Shown: piece by piece, positions 25,079-36,439 of the stretch
Position numbering within the stretch: the first letter of the stretch is position 1
How the letters are laid out: every line of letters starts with the position of its first letter
Origin: Atopsyche davidsoni
Lineage: Eukaryota > Arthropoda > Insecta > Trichoptera > Hydrobiosidae
Assembly: GCA_022113835.1 (NCBI GenBank)
Contig: JAILWY010000015.1
Coordinates: forward strand, 4,288,001-4,352,000
Direction of reading: 5' to 3'
DNA length: 64,000 bases
Made by a program: the position numbers and the translations under genes
The notes under the pieces: model-generated
Told to the model about the DNA's origin: nothing
Seen by the model: the letters and a program-made list of their open reading frames with translations, nothing else
The model's database searches: none

Positions 25079-26879
25079 TAATAGTAATAAAACAAGTGTT
25101 TGAATAATTTGTGCAGACTGGTTTTAGATTATAGGAAATATTATTGAAATAAGGTATCGTAAATAATTTATGCAATAATTGAAGTTTGTTTAGCGAAATA
25201 TAATTGATATTTTGGTTTAATTTTTAATAATAGCTTTAAAACTTTAAACAGTATTTTGTTGTTTTGGAGTAAGTTTTGTTGAAAATATTTTTATCGTCGT
25301 TTTTAGTGTGAATATATTTTTAAATAATGAAATCAAAATAATTTGTTAAATAAGAAGAATTATAATTTCATTTCTGTATTCCGTGTATTTTAAATGATTA
25401 TCTGAAGTATATGGATAAATTGACATATTTTACAACTAACCACTTACCCTGTGGCCTAATTTTATTTAACTATGTTTAAACGCAAATATACTTGCAATGC
25501 AAAATAAAAAACGTATACGTGACTGATTCTAATTATTTAATATATAATATCTATTCAACGGGGTTACATTTAAAGTGACGTAGAGGCATACGCGTTTTGT
25601 GTTTCAGCTGTTCTTTTAAGACGTCAAGATATTATACTATATATTTTTATGCAATTGGAAATAAATATTTTAAAAACTACCTACCAGCGAAGTTCGGCTT
25701 GCGGATATTATTATGACTAGTTTTAATTATGAAGAATGTTGGGATCGGTCTAGAGTTTCAGTGTCCTACCCCCTAATAAATGTAGAAAAATATATTTCAG
25801 CTAGATTATATCATATCAGATTTATATCACCAATATAAAGACGAGTTAAGCTACTTAACACTGAATTTAAGTAAACAGTTATTAACAAAGTTTCAAATCG
25901 ATTACTTGTATAAATCACTATTTTCTAAGTAGCTATTTGCTTTGCAAGCAGTTATCAAATTATAAATTTTTTAAATGCATTATATATATATTAATATAAA
26001 TAATTATGTGGTAATTATTTAGTTCACGGTTTTTGGATGTACAATTCGCACGCCATTGATAAATGCGATAAGCTCTCGCAATCATACTATTTTTTAATAA
26101 TTTTGTTTAAATAGCAGATTCAGCTATTTAGCAAACGAGACGTTTTTGCAACTCGTGTGATATATTTGAAGACGTGTTAGTCTATTGTTTTCGTTAATCA
26201 GCCTTGTATAAACAGATTCCCCAGTTTACAAATTGAGTTTTATGAAAGTTATATTGCAAAATATTCGTCAAATTATCGCCATTTTTTTTCACATTAAATC
26301 ACATCTCTTGCTGAAACTAAGCTTAGGATGTGCGTGATTATAAACGAATTTGTAAATTGTGAAAACATAAAATATATATATATATATACACACACATGCT
26401 CATTATTAAGTAAAATAAATATTTATCAAGCAACAAAGTAAATCGGTTTCACACTTGCATATGATGATTCGAATTCTTGCCCACGGTGGTCGTAAAGTTT
26501 TTGTATATATTTTCAACGTATTACTTATTTTTATCAAGATTTTTCTTTTCATGTGTAAATCGATTTTCTAAAAACCTATCAACGGGTGATGATATATAAT
26601 ATTTTTTATTTGTGAATAAATACATATACTTTTATTATTTCTTAAGTCATTTAAAATCAGTAAATCTACTTATGTGCACACAGCCTTAAATGGCACGAGA
26701 CAGGCTTTGGAATAGCGTTTTGATTAACAGATGTTGATGTTTTTATGTCTTTATATCGCTACCTGTCGGTCTTGGCCTTCGTACGGCGTGGTACAGGTAG
26801 TGTTTGTACCGTCATGCTGCACAGGTGAAAATCTAGTTTGCCAGGTGAGTGAGTACATATTAGAATAAAATGTAAATCG

Positions 26880-27270
26880 AGAATGCGTATTGCAAACAGT
26901 TGCAATGATTGATGATACGTTGGAATCATTCACAATGCAAAATGATTATTAATAAATCAGTCAAACCGAAGTTAATGACAGTTAAATCTAAAATGAAATG
27001 CAAAGAGACAATGCGTATATTTAGTTATAAGTATTTATATTAATTGCTGATACTGTAGAATTAGTCACAACTTAAAATAATTGCTTATCATACTATACAA
27101 TGTAAGAATAACTCGTTAATCGATAGTAAAATTCATAGGGAGGACGCGTATTTATCCATTTGACAGTTGCAATGATTAATGATGTGTTAGAATCATTAAC
27201 AATCATTACCAGTCAAAATAAAAGTTGAATAGATTATAGGAAGAGTGCGTATTTTAAAATTAACTACAAT
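26880..27270. repeat. Two-copy diverged tandem repeat
   Basis: CAGTTGCAATGATTGATGAT at 26899 recurs as CAGTTGCAATGATTAATGAT at 27164, each followed by GAATCATT..ACAAT; related TGCGTATTTA motifs lie between. Period about 265 bp, perhaps a doubled ~130-bp unit. Confidence 0.6.
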
Positions 27271-27479
27271 TTAGTTTTGTCTTTTATACTTCTACTTAAA
27301 CATAAATCAAATATAACACACAATTTAAAATAATTGTGTTTTAATTTTCTTCAGTGGTTACTCTATGAAGTCTAGTAACGAAATCCAGTTAAAAAAAACT
27401 ATACAGTTTTTTTTAAACACACAAAGAAACTATTGTGTTCTTAACTTGCACTACTGCATCATAAGCAAATTCCGCATCC

Positions 27480-27665
27480 ACGTTACCTTTATCCTTTCAA
27501 TGCCTCTTTTTCTTTTGATTTTTTTCCTGTATTAGCTGCATATTTGGTGTAATATGGCCAAAATAGGATACTTTGCGCTTTTTTACCATGGTCAGGAATT
27601 CTCTTTTTTCGCGCATTATGTGCAAGACTCATTTGTGACGCAGCCAATCCACGATATATAATTAA
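27480..27665 (-). mobile_element. RTE-like LINE fragment
   Basis: Minus-strand RT C-terminal/3' UTR block: CTTTCAATGCCTCTTTTTC, AATATGGCCAAAATAGGATA, GCGCATTATGTGCAAGACTC, TTTGTGACGCAGCCAATCC. No tail. Confidence 0.7.
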
Positions 27666-27683
27666 TAATTGTATAGTTTATAT

Positions 27684-28057
27684 ACTTCTTCTTCAAGTGC
27701 CTCTTCTTAGAGGAGGTGTGCGACCACCTCACTGAGCATATATTCATTATAAACCAGTGTTCATAGTTTTCTTTTTAGGGAGAATAATGTATTATTATCT
27801 ATATTGGAAGACAAAGTCTGCGTATTGCTGCTGCCCAATAGCATTATTAAATAATCCTTTCTATACAATCTCTGGCTTTAAGATTTGATACTCCTTCTTT
27901 AGCAAGCTACAGAAGTAATAGCAGGAGCCTCCCACGTACTTCTAGCGCACATCCCTCCACAATCATTCCAAGTCTACTACTCCATTACCGATCCTTTACA
28001 CACGCTCAACCAAGCAACAGAATGGGGAGAGCGGGGAGGCTACATAGCGTCTCTTTA
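27684..28057 (-). mobile_element. SINE-like retroposon, near full length
   Basis: Minus-strand copy from tail (CTTCTTCTTCAAGTGCCTCT) to head (CAGAATGGGGAGAGCGGGGA). All landmarks are in order, so it is one of the best guides to the ~375-390-bp consensus. No clear pol III A/B boxes in the head. Confidence 0.85.
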
Positions 28058-28138
28058 TTTTTTGAGTGATTTTTTTATGGCTTAGTCTGAGTATACAACG
28101 GGTAAGAGGATGCTGTTGGATAGTTAGCATTCAGTTGT

Positions 28139-28172
28139 TGGTTGTGTCGCAGCGTGTGTAGAGGGCTTAAGT
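28139..28172 (+). mobile_element. MITE right end, CCCCCTACACACG family
   Basis: GGTTGTGTCGCAGCGTGTGT followed by AGAGGGCTTAA, the right terminal sequence of the family at 13409. It adjoins a GC-rich island (28200-28380). Confidence 0.5.
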
Positions 28173-28463
28173 GCTCTGTGTGCTGTATGCAAACTGAAAA
28201 CATTAGAATGGCTTTGTTGAGCCCTCTCCCCGAGGCAAGCTGGACCCTCTCCACCCACTCGGCCCATATGTCCGTGTGCACCAGCGGCAGTGGCTGGTGC
28301 ATTCCTCGTGCGAAAGTAGATCGTGCGTGATGGCCGGTGCTCGCCAGGGCCCGTCGCGAAAGTCTGCACTGCACGCAATGTGTGAACGTTAAATTTAACT
28401 CCAATTAAGCAAAGCAGGGTTAATGTGACAATCAACTCAATAACAGATAATTATTCGTATTTT

Positions 28464-28885
28464 TATTTTTTGGATTGAACGTCAATCAAGTGCGTATTTA
28501 TTACCCATTTCGGGTTTGGTTTAATATTAGTAATAATATAATAAATACGCACTTGATTGACGTTCAATCCAAAAAATAGACATACATATATGATGGTGCG
28601 CGTCTTGGCTAAATTAATAGATTTTAAAAATAATATCCAGATTGGATTAAAAACGCTTCACTTGTTACTTTGAATAAAAAGTCCAGTGCTTGCAAATCGC
28701 TAAATATTGGTTGGCCTGGGCACATTGGTTCATATGTAGAAAATGATTGTTAAAAATTCTTGATTAATGGATGTGGTTCGTTAGTACAATGGTCAGTACA
28801 CCAGCCATGTAAGCCTTGAGGATGTGGGTTCAAATCCCACACAAATCACATGTGAACTAACGTGCCTAATCATATTAGCAATAAG
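28464..28885 (+). mobile_element. Fold-back, tRNA-like-containing element, copy 1
   Basis: Starts with a perfect 40-bp inverted repeat (28464-28503 against 28539-28578) around the family start TGGATTGAACGTCAATCA. It continues with CTAAATATTGGTTGGCCTGG, then the tRNA-Thr-like segment, and ends near CCTAATCATATTAGCAATA. Homologous to 35630-36012, but its fold-back involves the opposite end of the element. No ORF. Confidence 0.8.
28773..28849 (+). repeat. tRNA-Thr(TGT)-like segment (SINE/pseudo-tRNA)
   Basis: 77 bases with acceptor-like ends (GTGGTTC / AAATCAC), an A-box-like TTAGTACAATGGTCAGTAC, a loop CATGTAA placing TGT at 28808-28810, and a good B box/T arm (GTGGGTTCAAATCCCAC). Base 33 is A rather than T, the anticodon stem is imperfect and the sequence is part of a repeat, so it is not called a functional tRNA gene. 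Confidence 0.6.
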
Positions 28886-29424
28886 ATCATTGTTCAATTG
28901 AAACCAAACAGAATCAATGTACTTAAATCAGTTGCATGTTTGCGGCGTTTTCTTTTCTTTGAGACGTCATCAAGCAGCTTCGCTAACTGCACGACTTCGA
29001 CTCGGTTAAAATTAAAATATAACTTTTAGGCAATAACGGAGTTTGAATTCCACGAAAGTTCACAAAAACCAGGCCTCCTCCTACCGTATGCGTCCAAAAC
29101 GGTTAATATATCTATTTCAGCTTCAGCACCACGCCTTCTAGATCCACCGTCAAATTATTTTTATTGAATATCGACAAAGAAGATGGCCGATGAAAAGTCG
29201 CCGACTCAACATGGCGTGGGAGATTCGTAACGGAATTCCCATCCCGTGCACAAAAAAGGTCAATAAAAATACCCGTTCAAATTGACTTTGACCATGTTTG
29301 TTAAATAGTTTATTGTGTGATAGAGAATATTATAAACGCTGACATACATAAGTTGATTATAAAAAAAATCTGTCAAATGTTGCAATTATTCGCCAATGTG
29401 CATACAATGCTGGTATTATATTTT

Positions 29425-29427
<3 letters not shown>

Positions 29428-29452
<25 letters not shown>
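29428..29452. repeat. (TA)n microsatellite
   Basis: Short TA run of about 12 units. Confidence 0.93.
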
Positions 29453-29458
<6 letters not shown>

Positions 29459-30294
29459 TTTATAACGGAGTATATACAAAACATGATCGTCTCTGAAGTG
29501 TTCGTATATTCAGAATTGTGCTTTTTTCACTCAGTAACATTGGAATTAACAGTTGTTACTAAAATATAAAGCAATTTTTTTATATAGATAGTGTAAAAAA
29601 TCATATACAATACATCTAAAGACTTTTTGAAATCTTTACACGTTGCATTGTTACGACGAATGTTTTAACAGTTTATTATAAAATGCAATCATATGGCAAA
29701 GAAAACTTAAAAAAATATTTTATTTACATTGTTCAACACAACTGACCAATAAATTTTATCATGTGCTTAACTTTTGTATTTTTTAAAAATTGTATCGATG
29801 GTTTGTCGGCAATGTTGTCACGTGTGTAGACCGCTCCACGTGTTCAGTATAATGATTCATATATATTCAGATGAATATTTCCAATGGCATATGCAATTAT
29901 TATTTAATCCCACGTAAAACCATCTTTCATATTGAATCATGATTGTTTTCCAAAATGAAGTAATTTAATGAGACCACATTTTAAAAATCACTATCGCACT
30001 ACCATTATGCTGCGTCACGATATGATTATAAACAATAAAAAATAGCAGTTCAAGTTAATTTATATGACACAGATAGGCGAATTGTTTCATTAATTCGGTA
30101 ACATTAATGCAGTTTTAATCACATGGTGGGAATATTTTTTTATTTATTTTGTCTTTGACTTCTTCGCACTAATTGTAGCCAACATTCATTACGGCTTATC
30201 TTCCGTGGGTCATCGAAGTGGTTCTAATGAAGGAGTGAAACCCATCATTAATTTTTTTATAATCTACTTTGTGAGACATTGAGTTTTTTATATA

Positions 30295-30560
30295 TTTGAC
30301 CGGACTATATTAATCGTTGGCATATAATTACATACATATTATAGTTTGACTTGACGGAATAAGTCGTTTGCATTTTATGATCATTACTATTGGTCTACTA
30401 CTCGTATTTGAGCTACTGTATATTATAAGTTGACTATATAAATCGTTGGAATTATATTTTCACTGTTGCAAATATTCTTAGATCTACTTTCTACGTCCAT
30501 GTATATTATAATTATACTTGCTATTATAATCGCTGGCATTATTTCCATTTAAATTACTTT
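30295..30560. repeat. Degenerate short tandem array
   Basis: TATATTATA..TTGACT..AAATCGTTGGCAT-like units recur; the landmark AATCG(T/C)TGG(C/A)AT lies near 30311, 30442 and 30528, with a diverged form near 30361. Period about 80 bp. Confidence 0.45.
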
Positions 30561-31034
30561 TGCCTTAAATATTAATATGTGTCATTATAGTTTTGAAAAA
30601 CCTCTTTAAGACAACTGTCGACCTATAATTTATAAAAGTAGCAGTTATTCTCTTTGCCTCATGATTTTTTTAAATTAAAAATTTAGTACTACAAAATAAA
30701 CTTACACGTAATTGACACTCAATTGCCGGTTCTTGTTACCGCATTCACCTAATAATGTCATTATCTAATGTAAAAAGACATCGTTGGGTTCATTATCACA
30801 TTCGTAACGTATTTAGTTCACGTAATCACCTGTGATTGCAATTAAAATAAATAATTACTAAGTCCTAATTGCCACGCGATTTCTCCGATGTGTTGCCACA
30901 CTTTTGTGAAATAAAAATTGAAAATCCAAATTAATTTTTATAACCCGCCTGTAGAATTAATGAATTTGTTTGGATGAATTTTATTTATGAAATTCAATCA
31001 AATCATATGTACACATCAGTACACCCCCCCTTAA

Positions 31035-31240
31035 TTTTTCTCCTTTCAGTGCCTTTTTTCCCTTGATTTTTTTCCTGAATAATCGGCTGAAGTAAGCAAT
31101 ATTAGGTATTTCAGAAAATATGGCCAAAATAGGCTTTTACGCTTTTAGAGTACAGTCGAATCAATAAGAAATGTAAAGATATGTTCAATGAGATGGTCAC
31201 TAACCTCATATGAGGAAAGGCACTTGAAGAAGGAGATATA
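31035..31240. mobile_element. Two opposed LINE fragments
   Basis: 31035-31140 reads as LINE on the minus strand (TTTCAGTGCC, AATATGGCCAAAATAGG); 31165-31237 is a plus-strand tail (GTTCAATGAGATGGTCACTA, AGGCACTTGAAGAAGGAG). Confidence 0.6.
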
Positions 31241-31594
31241 AAAACAATATTATTATCTAAGGATAACTATCTAAAATATAGCTAATTTATTAATTTTACG
31301 TCGCTTGTTCGTTATTATTATTATTTTCTTTACAAAATGAATCTTTTGCTACGCAAATAACTCTGCGTATAAGGCGAGACGGTGTAGGAAGAACGTCCAT
31401 CAGTGTATAATCTATTGACCATCTGTTACCTGCATATTCAAATATAGGCAGACGTTTCTGCCGCACAGGTGTTTTTGAAATGATGTGTTTTAAAAACACT
31501 GCGATTCTCGAATGGGAAAATATCGCATGCGTCCGCCTCGAAAGTCTCGTGGCCCGCAGATTGGCATGCTCGCTGGCCAAGTGTAGTTGAATTA

Positions 31595-31665
31595 GTAAGA
31601 CAAACATATGCTCAGTGAGATGGTCGCCAACCTCCACTAAGAGGCACTTGTAGATGAGAATAAAC
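31595..31665 (+). mobile_element. LINE/SINE shared-tail fragment
   Basis: ATATGCTCAGTGAGATGGTC, GCCAACCTCC and AGAGGCACTTG in order: a plus-strand 3' tail with nothing recognisable upstream. Confidence 0.6.
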
Positions 31666-33904
31666 ATGCATGGACTTAATGGCTTATTATAAATATGCAT
31701 CCTTTTTATTGTCTACAGGCCTACCGTCTTTTTTTTGCTTACTGAAAATGAATATCTTAGACTAAAATATATTTTCTTTATATTAATATTAGACTCTAGA
31801 ACGGACTTCTTTGAGGTGTTTTTTTTCTCCTTCCTCTAGGCTAGACCAAATATTATATAATTCTCTTTGTATTGTCAACCTCGACTTATTTAGGGTTAGG
31901 TTAGGTCACATTTCTTTTAGTTAGAGGTAGGTGTTTAGATGTATTTTTCAGGGTGAAGGTTTTTTAAAATTTTAGTGCGTTTATAAAGAAATACAACATT
32001 GATTATTTTTGACGTTTAAAACAGGTACGGACATAAATCACCCTAACATTAATCGGTGTTTTTTGACAGGTGATGGTGTTTATATGATCATTCCAGTTAT
32101 TTCACAGGCAACATAAATAAACGCAGGTTCGTAAACCCCCTCGTCTCCGGTGTGTTGCCGTTAAGAGCGGCGTATGTAATTTCGCAGACGGGCCTATTCC
32201 GATAATTTATCGCTTCCTGTATTATTTTTGCCGGCTTCTCCGCAGACCTCTTGGGAATTGATCGACCCGAATGGACTCTTCCAACGCGATCTACGCCCTA
32301 ATTTTCACTTTAACCCCCTTAGAAACGATCAACGTTTCGACCAATCGATTAATTCGAATGAACGCACTATTTGGGCCATGCAAACAATTTGTTTACTACA
32401 AACGAATCATTTAATTTTGAGCCAAAAAAAATATATGCAAATGCTTCTTCAGGTCGATTATTTTTATAAATATTTAAAGTCATTAAAAAAATATGTGCTT
32501 TCGCCCTTTGTGGGTTTTGTCAGATTATTCCAGTTTGAAGATTTCCTTAAAAGGGCCTTCACATTAAATAAATGTATTTAATTAATTGAACAATATATAA
32601 CCTGTTTTTAAGAATCGGTATTTCTCTATTAACGATTAATTTTTTTTAAAAAATCCGTTGCCCCCCTTTAGGCAAAAAAACTTCATTATATGACTGATTT
32701 TATAAATTGCTATATACCTGATAATTTGAATTTGTTGCTTATAATGTTATGTCGCGTTTTTATATGTTCACAACATTCTCGAGCTCTTTGTTTGCATCGA
32801 TACAGAAATTCATACCAGTGAATCCAATCCGTCGCCATAAACACAAAGCACAGACGTTTACAATTTTTCCGAACAAAAAAAAAAAAAAAACCACATCGTG
32901 ATACAACCATCATTGGATAATTCTCAAATCACGGAGAAAGCCGCACTCTATTGAGAAATAAAACCATAAATGTTGCATTCCGAATTCTAACAGATTTTTT
33001 CATTGTTGTAAGGTCATGCCAGACCCTATTGCGGGCTCCGAACTCTCGGATCTGGGTCGCGCAGAGCGGGTCTCGCAGAGCGGGTCGTGACGTCATCGGA
33101 ATTAGATCTCGAACTGTGACATTTGCAAATCCAACACGGAGAGCCGTCGGCACTTGTTGCCTGAGATTCCATATTGCTGAAGTTACGCCCACCTTGAGGA
33201 GTTTGCATGTATTAGCCATTGATGCAGCTGCAGTGCTTGCCATTAAGCAAACGATTGTATTCTTTACATGGACACCATAACGAATCAATACACTATTGTA
33301 GACACAAGAATGGAGGATATTTTTTGAAGATATTGCTTTTTCAAGACTGGTGGCAACGTCCCTTGAGAGAGTATCAAAAGCACTTGCTGCCTCGTACTAG
33401 ATCAAGTTGTTTAGAGCAAACCAATAGAAGTAGTGAGATCATTACAAATAACCTGGTTTAGATAAATCCGCAAATTTAATTATAATCATTCGTACGGATA
33501 ATGAGGTGCCATCCAAGCATTTACCAAATAAAAAAAACGTTTTAACTGATTCCACCAAGTACTATCAATCAAAAATATAAAATGAATTCATTTTCATAAT
33601 TACAGTAAATAAAAATGAATTTGTTTATACTGTGAACTCCTACCTGTTATTATCAGGCGAATATTCAGGTAGGTAGATAGTTTACTGACCCAATAACATT
33701 ACAACGCCAAAACTCCATCCATAGGTGTCGGATTAACGATGTTCGCTTCAGCATACTTAATACCTGCGTTCAGGGGCGTACCAGGGGGCAACAGGAAGCA
33801 CCTTATCCCAGGTGAACTCCAGGATCTTCTATTTAGAAGTTGTAACAGCAGAATATTCATTTTATTTCTCATCTAATGATTTTGACGATGATGCTATCCA
33901 TATT

Positions 33905-33975
33905 TTTACTCAGAGAAAGTTGGCGACGATATCACAGAGCATATATTTATCCTGAGCCGGTGTTCATAGTGGGTT
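33905..33975 (-). mobile_element. SINE-like retroposon tail fragment
   Basis: GTTGGCGACGATATCACAGA, then CATATATTTATCCTGAGCC and GGTGTTCATAG on the + strand, i.e. the SINE 3' end on the minus strand. Confidence 0.6.
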
Positions 33976-34404
33976 TTGCTTTAGTCAGTTTTGCATCGCA
34001 CTTATCTTCATACAAACTTGCTTTTTTATTTTTAATTATATATTTATGGTTAAGTTTATTTGGTGCATCCTCTCGTAGCGCTACTGCGTGCGTCCGGAAG
34101 GTTACTGGCTCAGAGCCTGGCGAGATATTAGCGGAGCGCGTGGGTAGGGATGCTCTGGTCTTTGTTCGGAACCGGTTTTGGTAACGGTTCAGCACCGCGG
34201 CCAGTCGGGAAGTGATGCTGCAATACGCGGAGTCAGCGCGGACAGAATCCAAACCACCCATACCACAAAGCCCGGGGTAATGCAAAGTCTGCATCGTTCT
34301 GTTATCCAGTGATTGTCACACCTGTTTACTAATCGTATCTCATTAAGCCCAGGTTTTTTAAATTATTAATATTATGATTATTCTCAACCTTTAATACTTA
34401 AAAA

Positions 34405-34760
34405 ATGTCGCATCTACTAGTCTCATTAATTCGGCCGTGCTTCCACGTATCTTCCTCCTTCCAATGCCTCTTCTTCCTTCAATTTTTCCTTGGATAATCA
34501 GCTGTAGAATGCTATATTTACTGTTATGAAAAATGTGGCCAAAACAGGAGACCTTCCGCTTCTTTGCCACCGTCTTTCATTCTGTGCAAGACTCTTTCAT
34601 TTGACGCGGTCGACCCATGGTATTTTAAGGATCTCCTATACAGCCACATGTCTGTCCTCTCAATTCTTCGCATGGTAGCTGTCTTGAGTGTCTCAGGGTT
34701 CAACCCCATAAAGGAGAACTGAGACGATATAACACTTAGTGAATCTCCAGCCAGATTTTC
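34405..34760 (-). mobile_element. RTE-like LINE 3' end
   Basis: Minus-strand copy with decayed peptide TATMRRIERTDMWLYRR and NERVLHRMKDGG; landmarks CTCATTAATTCGGCCGT, GACGCGGTCGACCCATGG, AGGAGAACTGAGACGATAT. Closely similar to 16372-16760. Confidence 0.87.
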
Positions 34761-35449
34761 AGCATAGTACAGTTTTCATTTAACCAGCTGCTCAAATATT
34801 TAAACTACTTTGTTGTCAATGTTGATATTGAAGTTGTCAATCAACTCTCTGCTGACAACCTTTATTTTCGTTTTTTTTTTTTTGTAATATTATATAATGT
34901 TGCTTAAATGACGCAACCTGCGGCTAATAAATTTAAATAAGATTGAAATACTTTCTTAATAATTTATTGAGGTTTTAAAGCCTTATTGAATAAATAACAG
35001 GTACTCTTTCGTGGTGGATTGTTCCAAAGTCGACAAGCGCATAAGAGATAATTTGGACTGGCGGTGTGTTTAAAAGTTGACCGGTGAAGTATCGAGCAGA
35101 CTGTTTGGTGACGTTAGATGTGTCGTGACTCTCGCGAGGAGTGCTGAGGGTGGCAGCCCTCTCGGCAGCATAGGGCTGGAGGATGCCGAGGCGCGCAGGC
35201 GGAAGAAAGAAGAAGAAAGGGCGCGACTCGGCAAGGGCGCGGCGCAGCGGCGCTGCTGGGGGCGCCTTCTCTCCCGCCGGATTTGGGTACGTCCAATGTA
35301 TTTTCATGGCTGCTGAAGATTCAGCTGAAAAATAATCAGTGTAAGTATCAAGCGATGAACCACGCCGTCGAATATCTGAATACCCGACATCTCCGAGCGA
35401 TGGCGATGCTCTTTTCATTGGACTATCGCTTCTGAGCTTGCTAACTTAA

Positions 35450-36144
35450 GACTTCTGACCGATTTGCAATCAGCCAATAGCGTTACCTTATTTTGGGTGA
35501 CCACTGAGCATATACTTATGCTGAGCCAGTGATTATGGTTTTCTTAGGGAGAATCGTGTAGTCCCTGAGTTCTTGTACATCGCAGTTTTATATAGTATAG
35601 CTGCTGCCCAATAGCGTTATTATATAATTATGTCGATTTTTGATTGAACGTCAACCAGATGAGTATTTATTACCCATTACGGGTTTATTATATTATTACT
35701 AATATGATTAGGCACATTAGTTCATATATAGAAGATGATTTAAAGAAACTCTCAGAAAAATATCATCGTGATTTTTGTGGGATATCACTAAATATTGGTT
35801 GGCCTGGGCACATTGGTTCATATGTAGAGTATGATTGTTGAAAATTCTCGATAAACGGAAGAGATTCGTCAGTACAAGGGTTAGTACACCGGCCATGTAA
35901 GTCAGGGGATGTGGGTTCAAATCCCACAAAAATCACGATGATATTTTTCTGAGAGTTTCTTTAAATCATCTTCTATATATGAACTAATGTGCCTAATCAT
36001 ATTAGTAATAATATTATATAATTCTTTCTTTTCTCTGGCGTTTAGATCTGATACTCATTCTGCAGCAGGCTAAGTAAAACAAACGCAAAGTAGGACGCTA
36101 TTGGCAAGTTGCAAGTTGTGTCGCGACGTGTGTAGGGGGCTTTA
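35450..36144. mobile_element. Nested stack: MITE > SINE > fold-back element
   Basis: Outer: MITE of the CCCCCTACACACG family, left sub-terminal block at 35450-35490 (GCAATCAGCCAATAGCG) and right end at 36074-36144 (GACGCTATTGG to GTGTAGGGGGCTTT). Middle: minus-strand SINE, 35500-35629 and 36013-36072, with body landmarks in the correct order on either side. Inner: the fold-back element 35630-36012. The order gives relative ages, outermost oldest. Confidence 0.75.
35630..36012 (+). mobile_element. Fold-back, tRNA-like-containing element, copy 2 (11-bp TSD)
   Basis: Inserted in a SINE with an 11-bp duplication ATTATATAATT at 35619-35629 and 36013-36023. It contains a base-perfect 94-bp inverted repeat, 35690-35783 against 35921-36014, separated by 137 bp. 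The spacer holds GGTTGGCCTGGGCACATTGG and most of a tRNA-like segment (35871-35936, B box GGGTTCAAATCCC, which runs into the right arm). Homologous to 28464-28885. No protein-coding capacity, so it must be mobilised in trans. Confidence 0.88.
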
Positions 36145-36439
36145 AGGTCTCATTCACAATACACCAAGAAGCCTCGGACGCGGCCGACGATCAACCAGAA
36201 AAAAACTACGTACGAATCTGAAGGACTCTGACACGTGAAATAGAAAAACGAAAACGCTTCTCAACAAAAATTATCGTGATCTCCTTGCCATTTGGATCTT
36301 CATACTTGTAAAAAAAATAGCATTAAGAGAAATACTAGCGAAACCTCAAAGTTGTCACACCTTTTTAAATTAATTCTAGAAAAAGATATTTGTAAATGTC
36401 TTTGTATATTTTGGGTGTCGTTGTTATTAGATGATCGTG

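Noticed and set aside
28773..28849. Functional tRNA-Thr gene
   Set aside because: A at position 33, faulty anticodon stem, and membership of a dispersed repeat.
31296..31700. 134-codon minus-strand ORF
   Set aside because: It spans the retroposon tail at 31595-31665 and AT-rich sequence; no domain-like pattern or flanking splice signals.
31890..31912. Telomere-like TTAGG repeats
   Set aside because: Only two to three units (also 23038, 40088, 40670); too short and dispersed to be telomeric, though consistent with an insect.
32228..32581. 117-codon plus-strand ORF
   Set aside because: Amino-acid composition and codon use follow the AT-rich background in its second half; no acceptor/donor pair fits the gene's phase.
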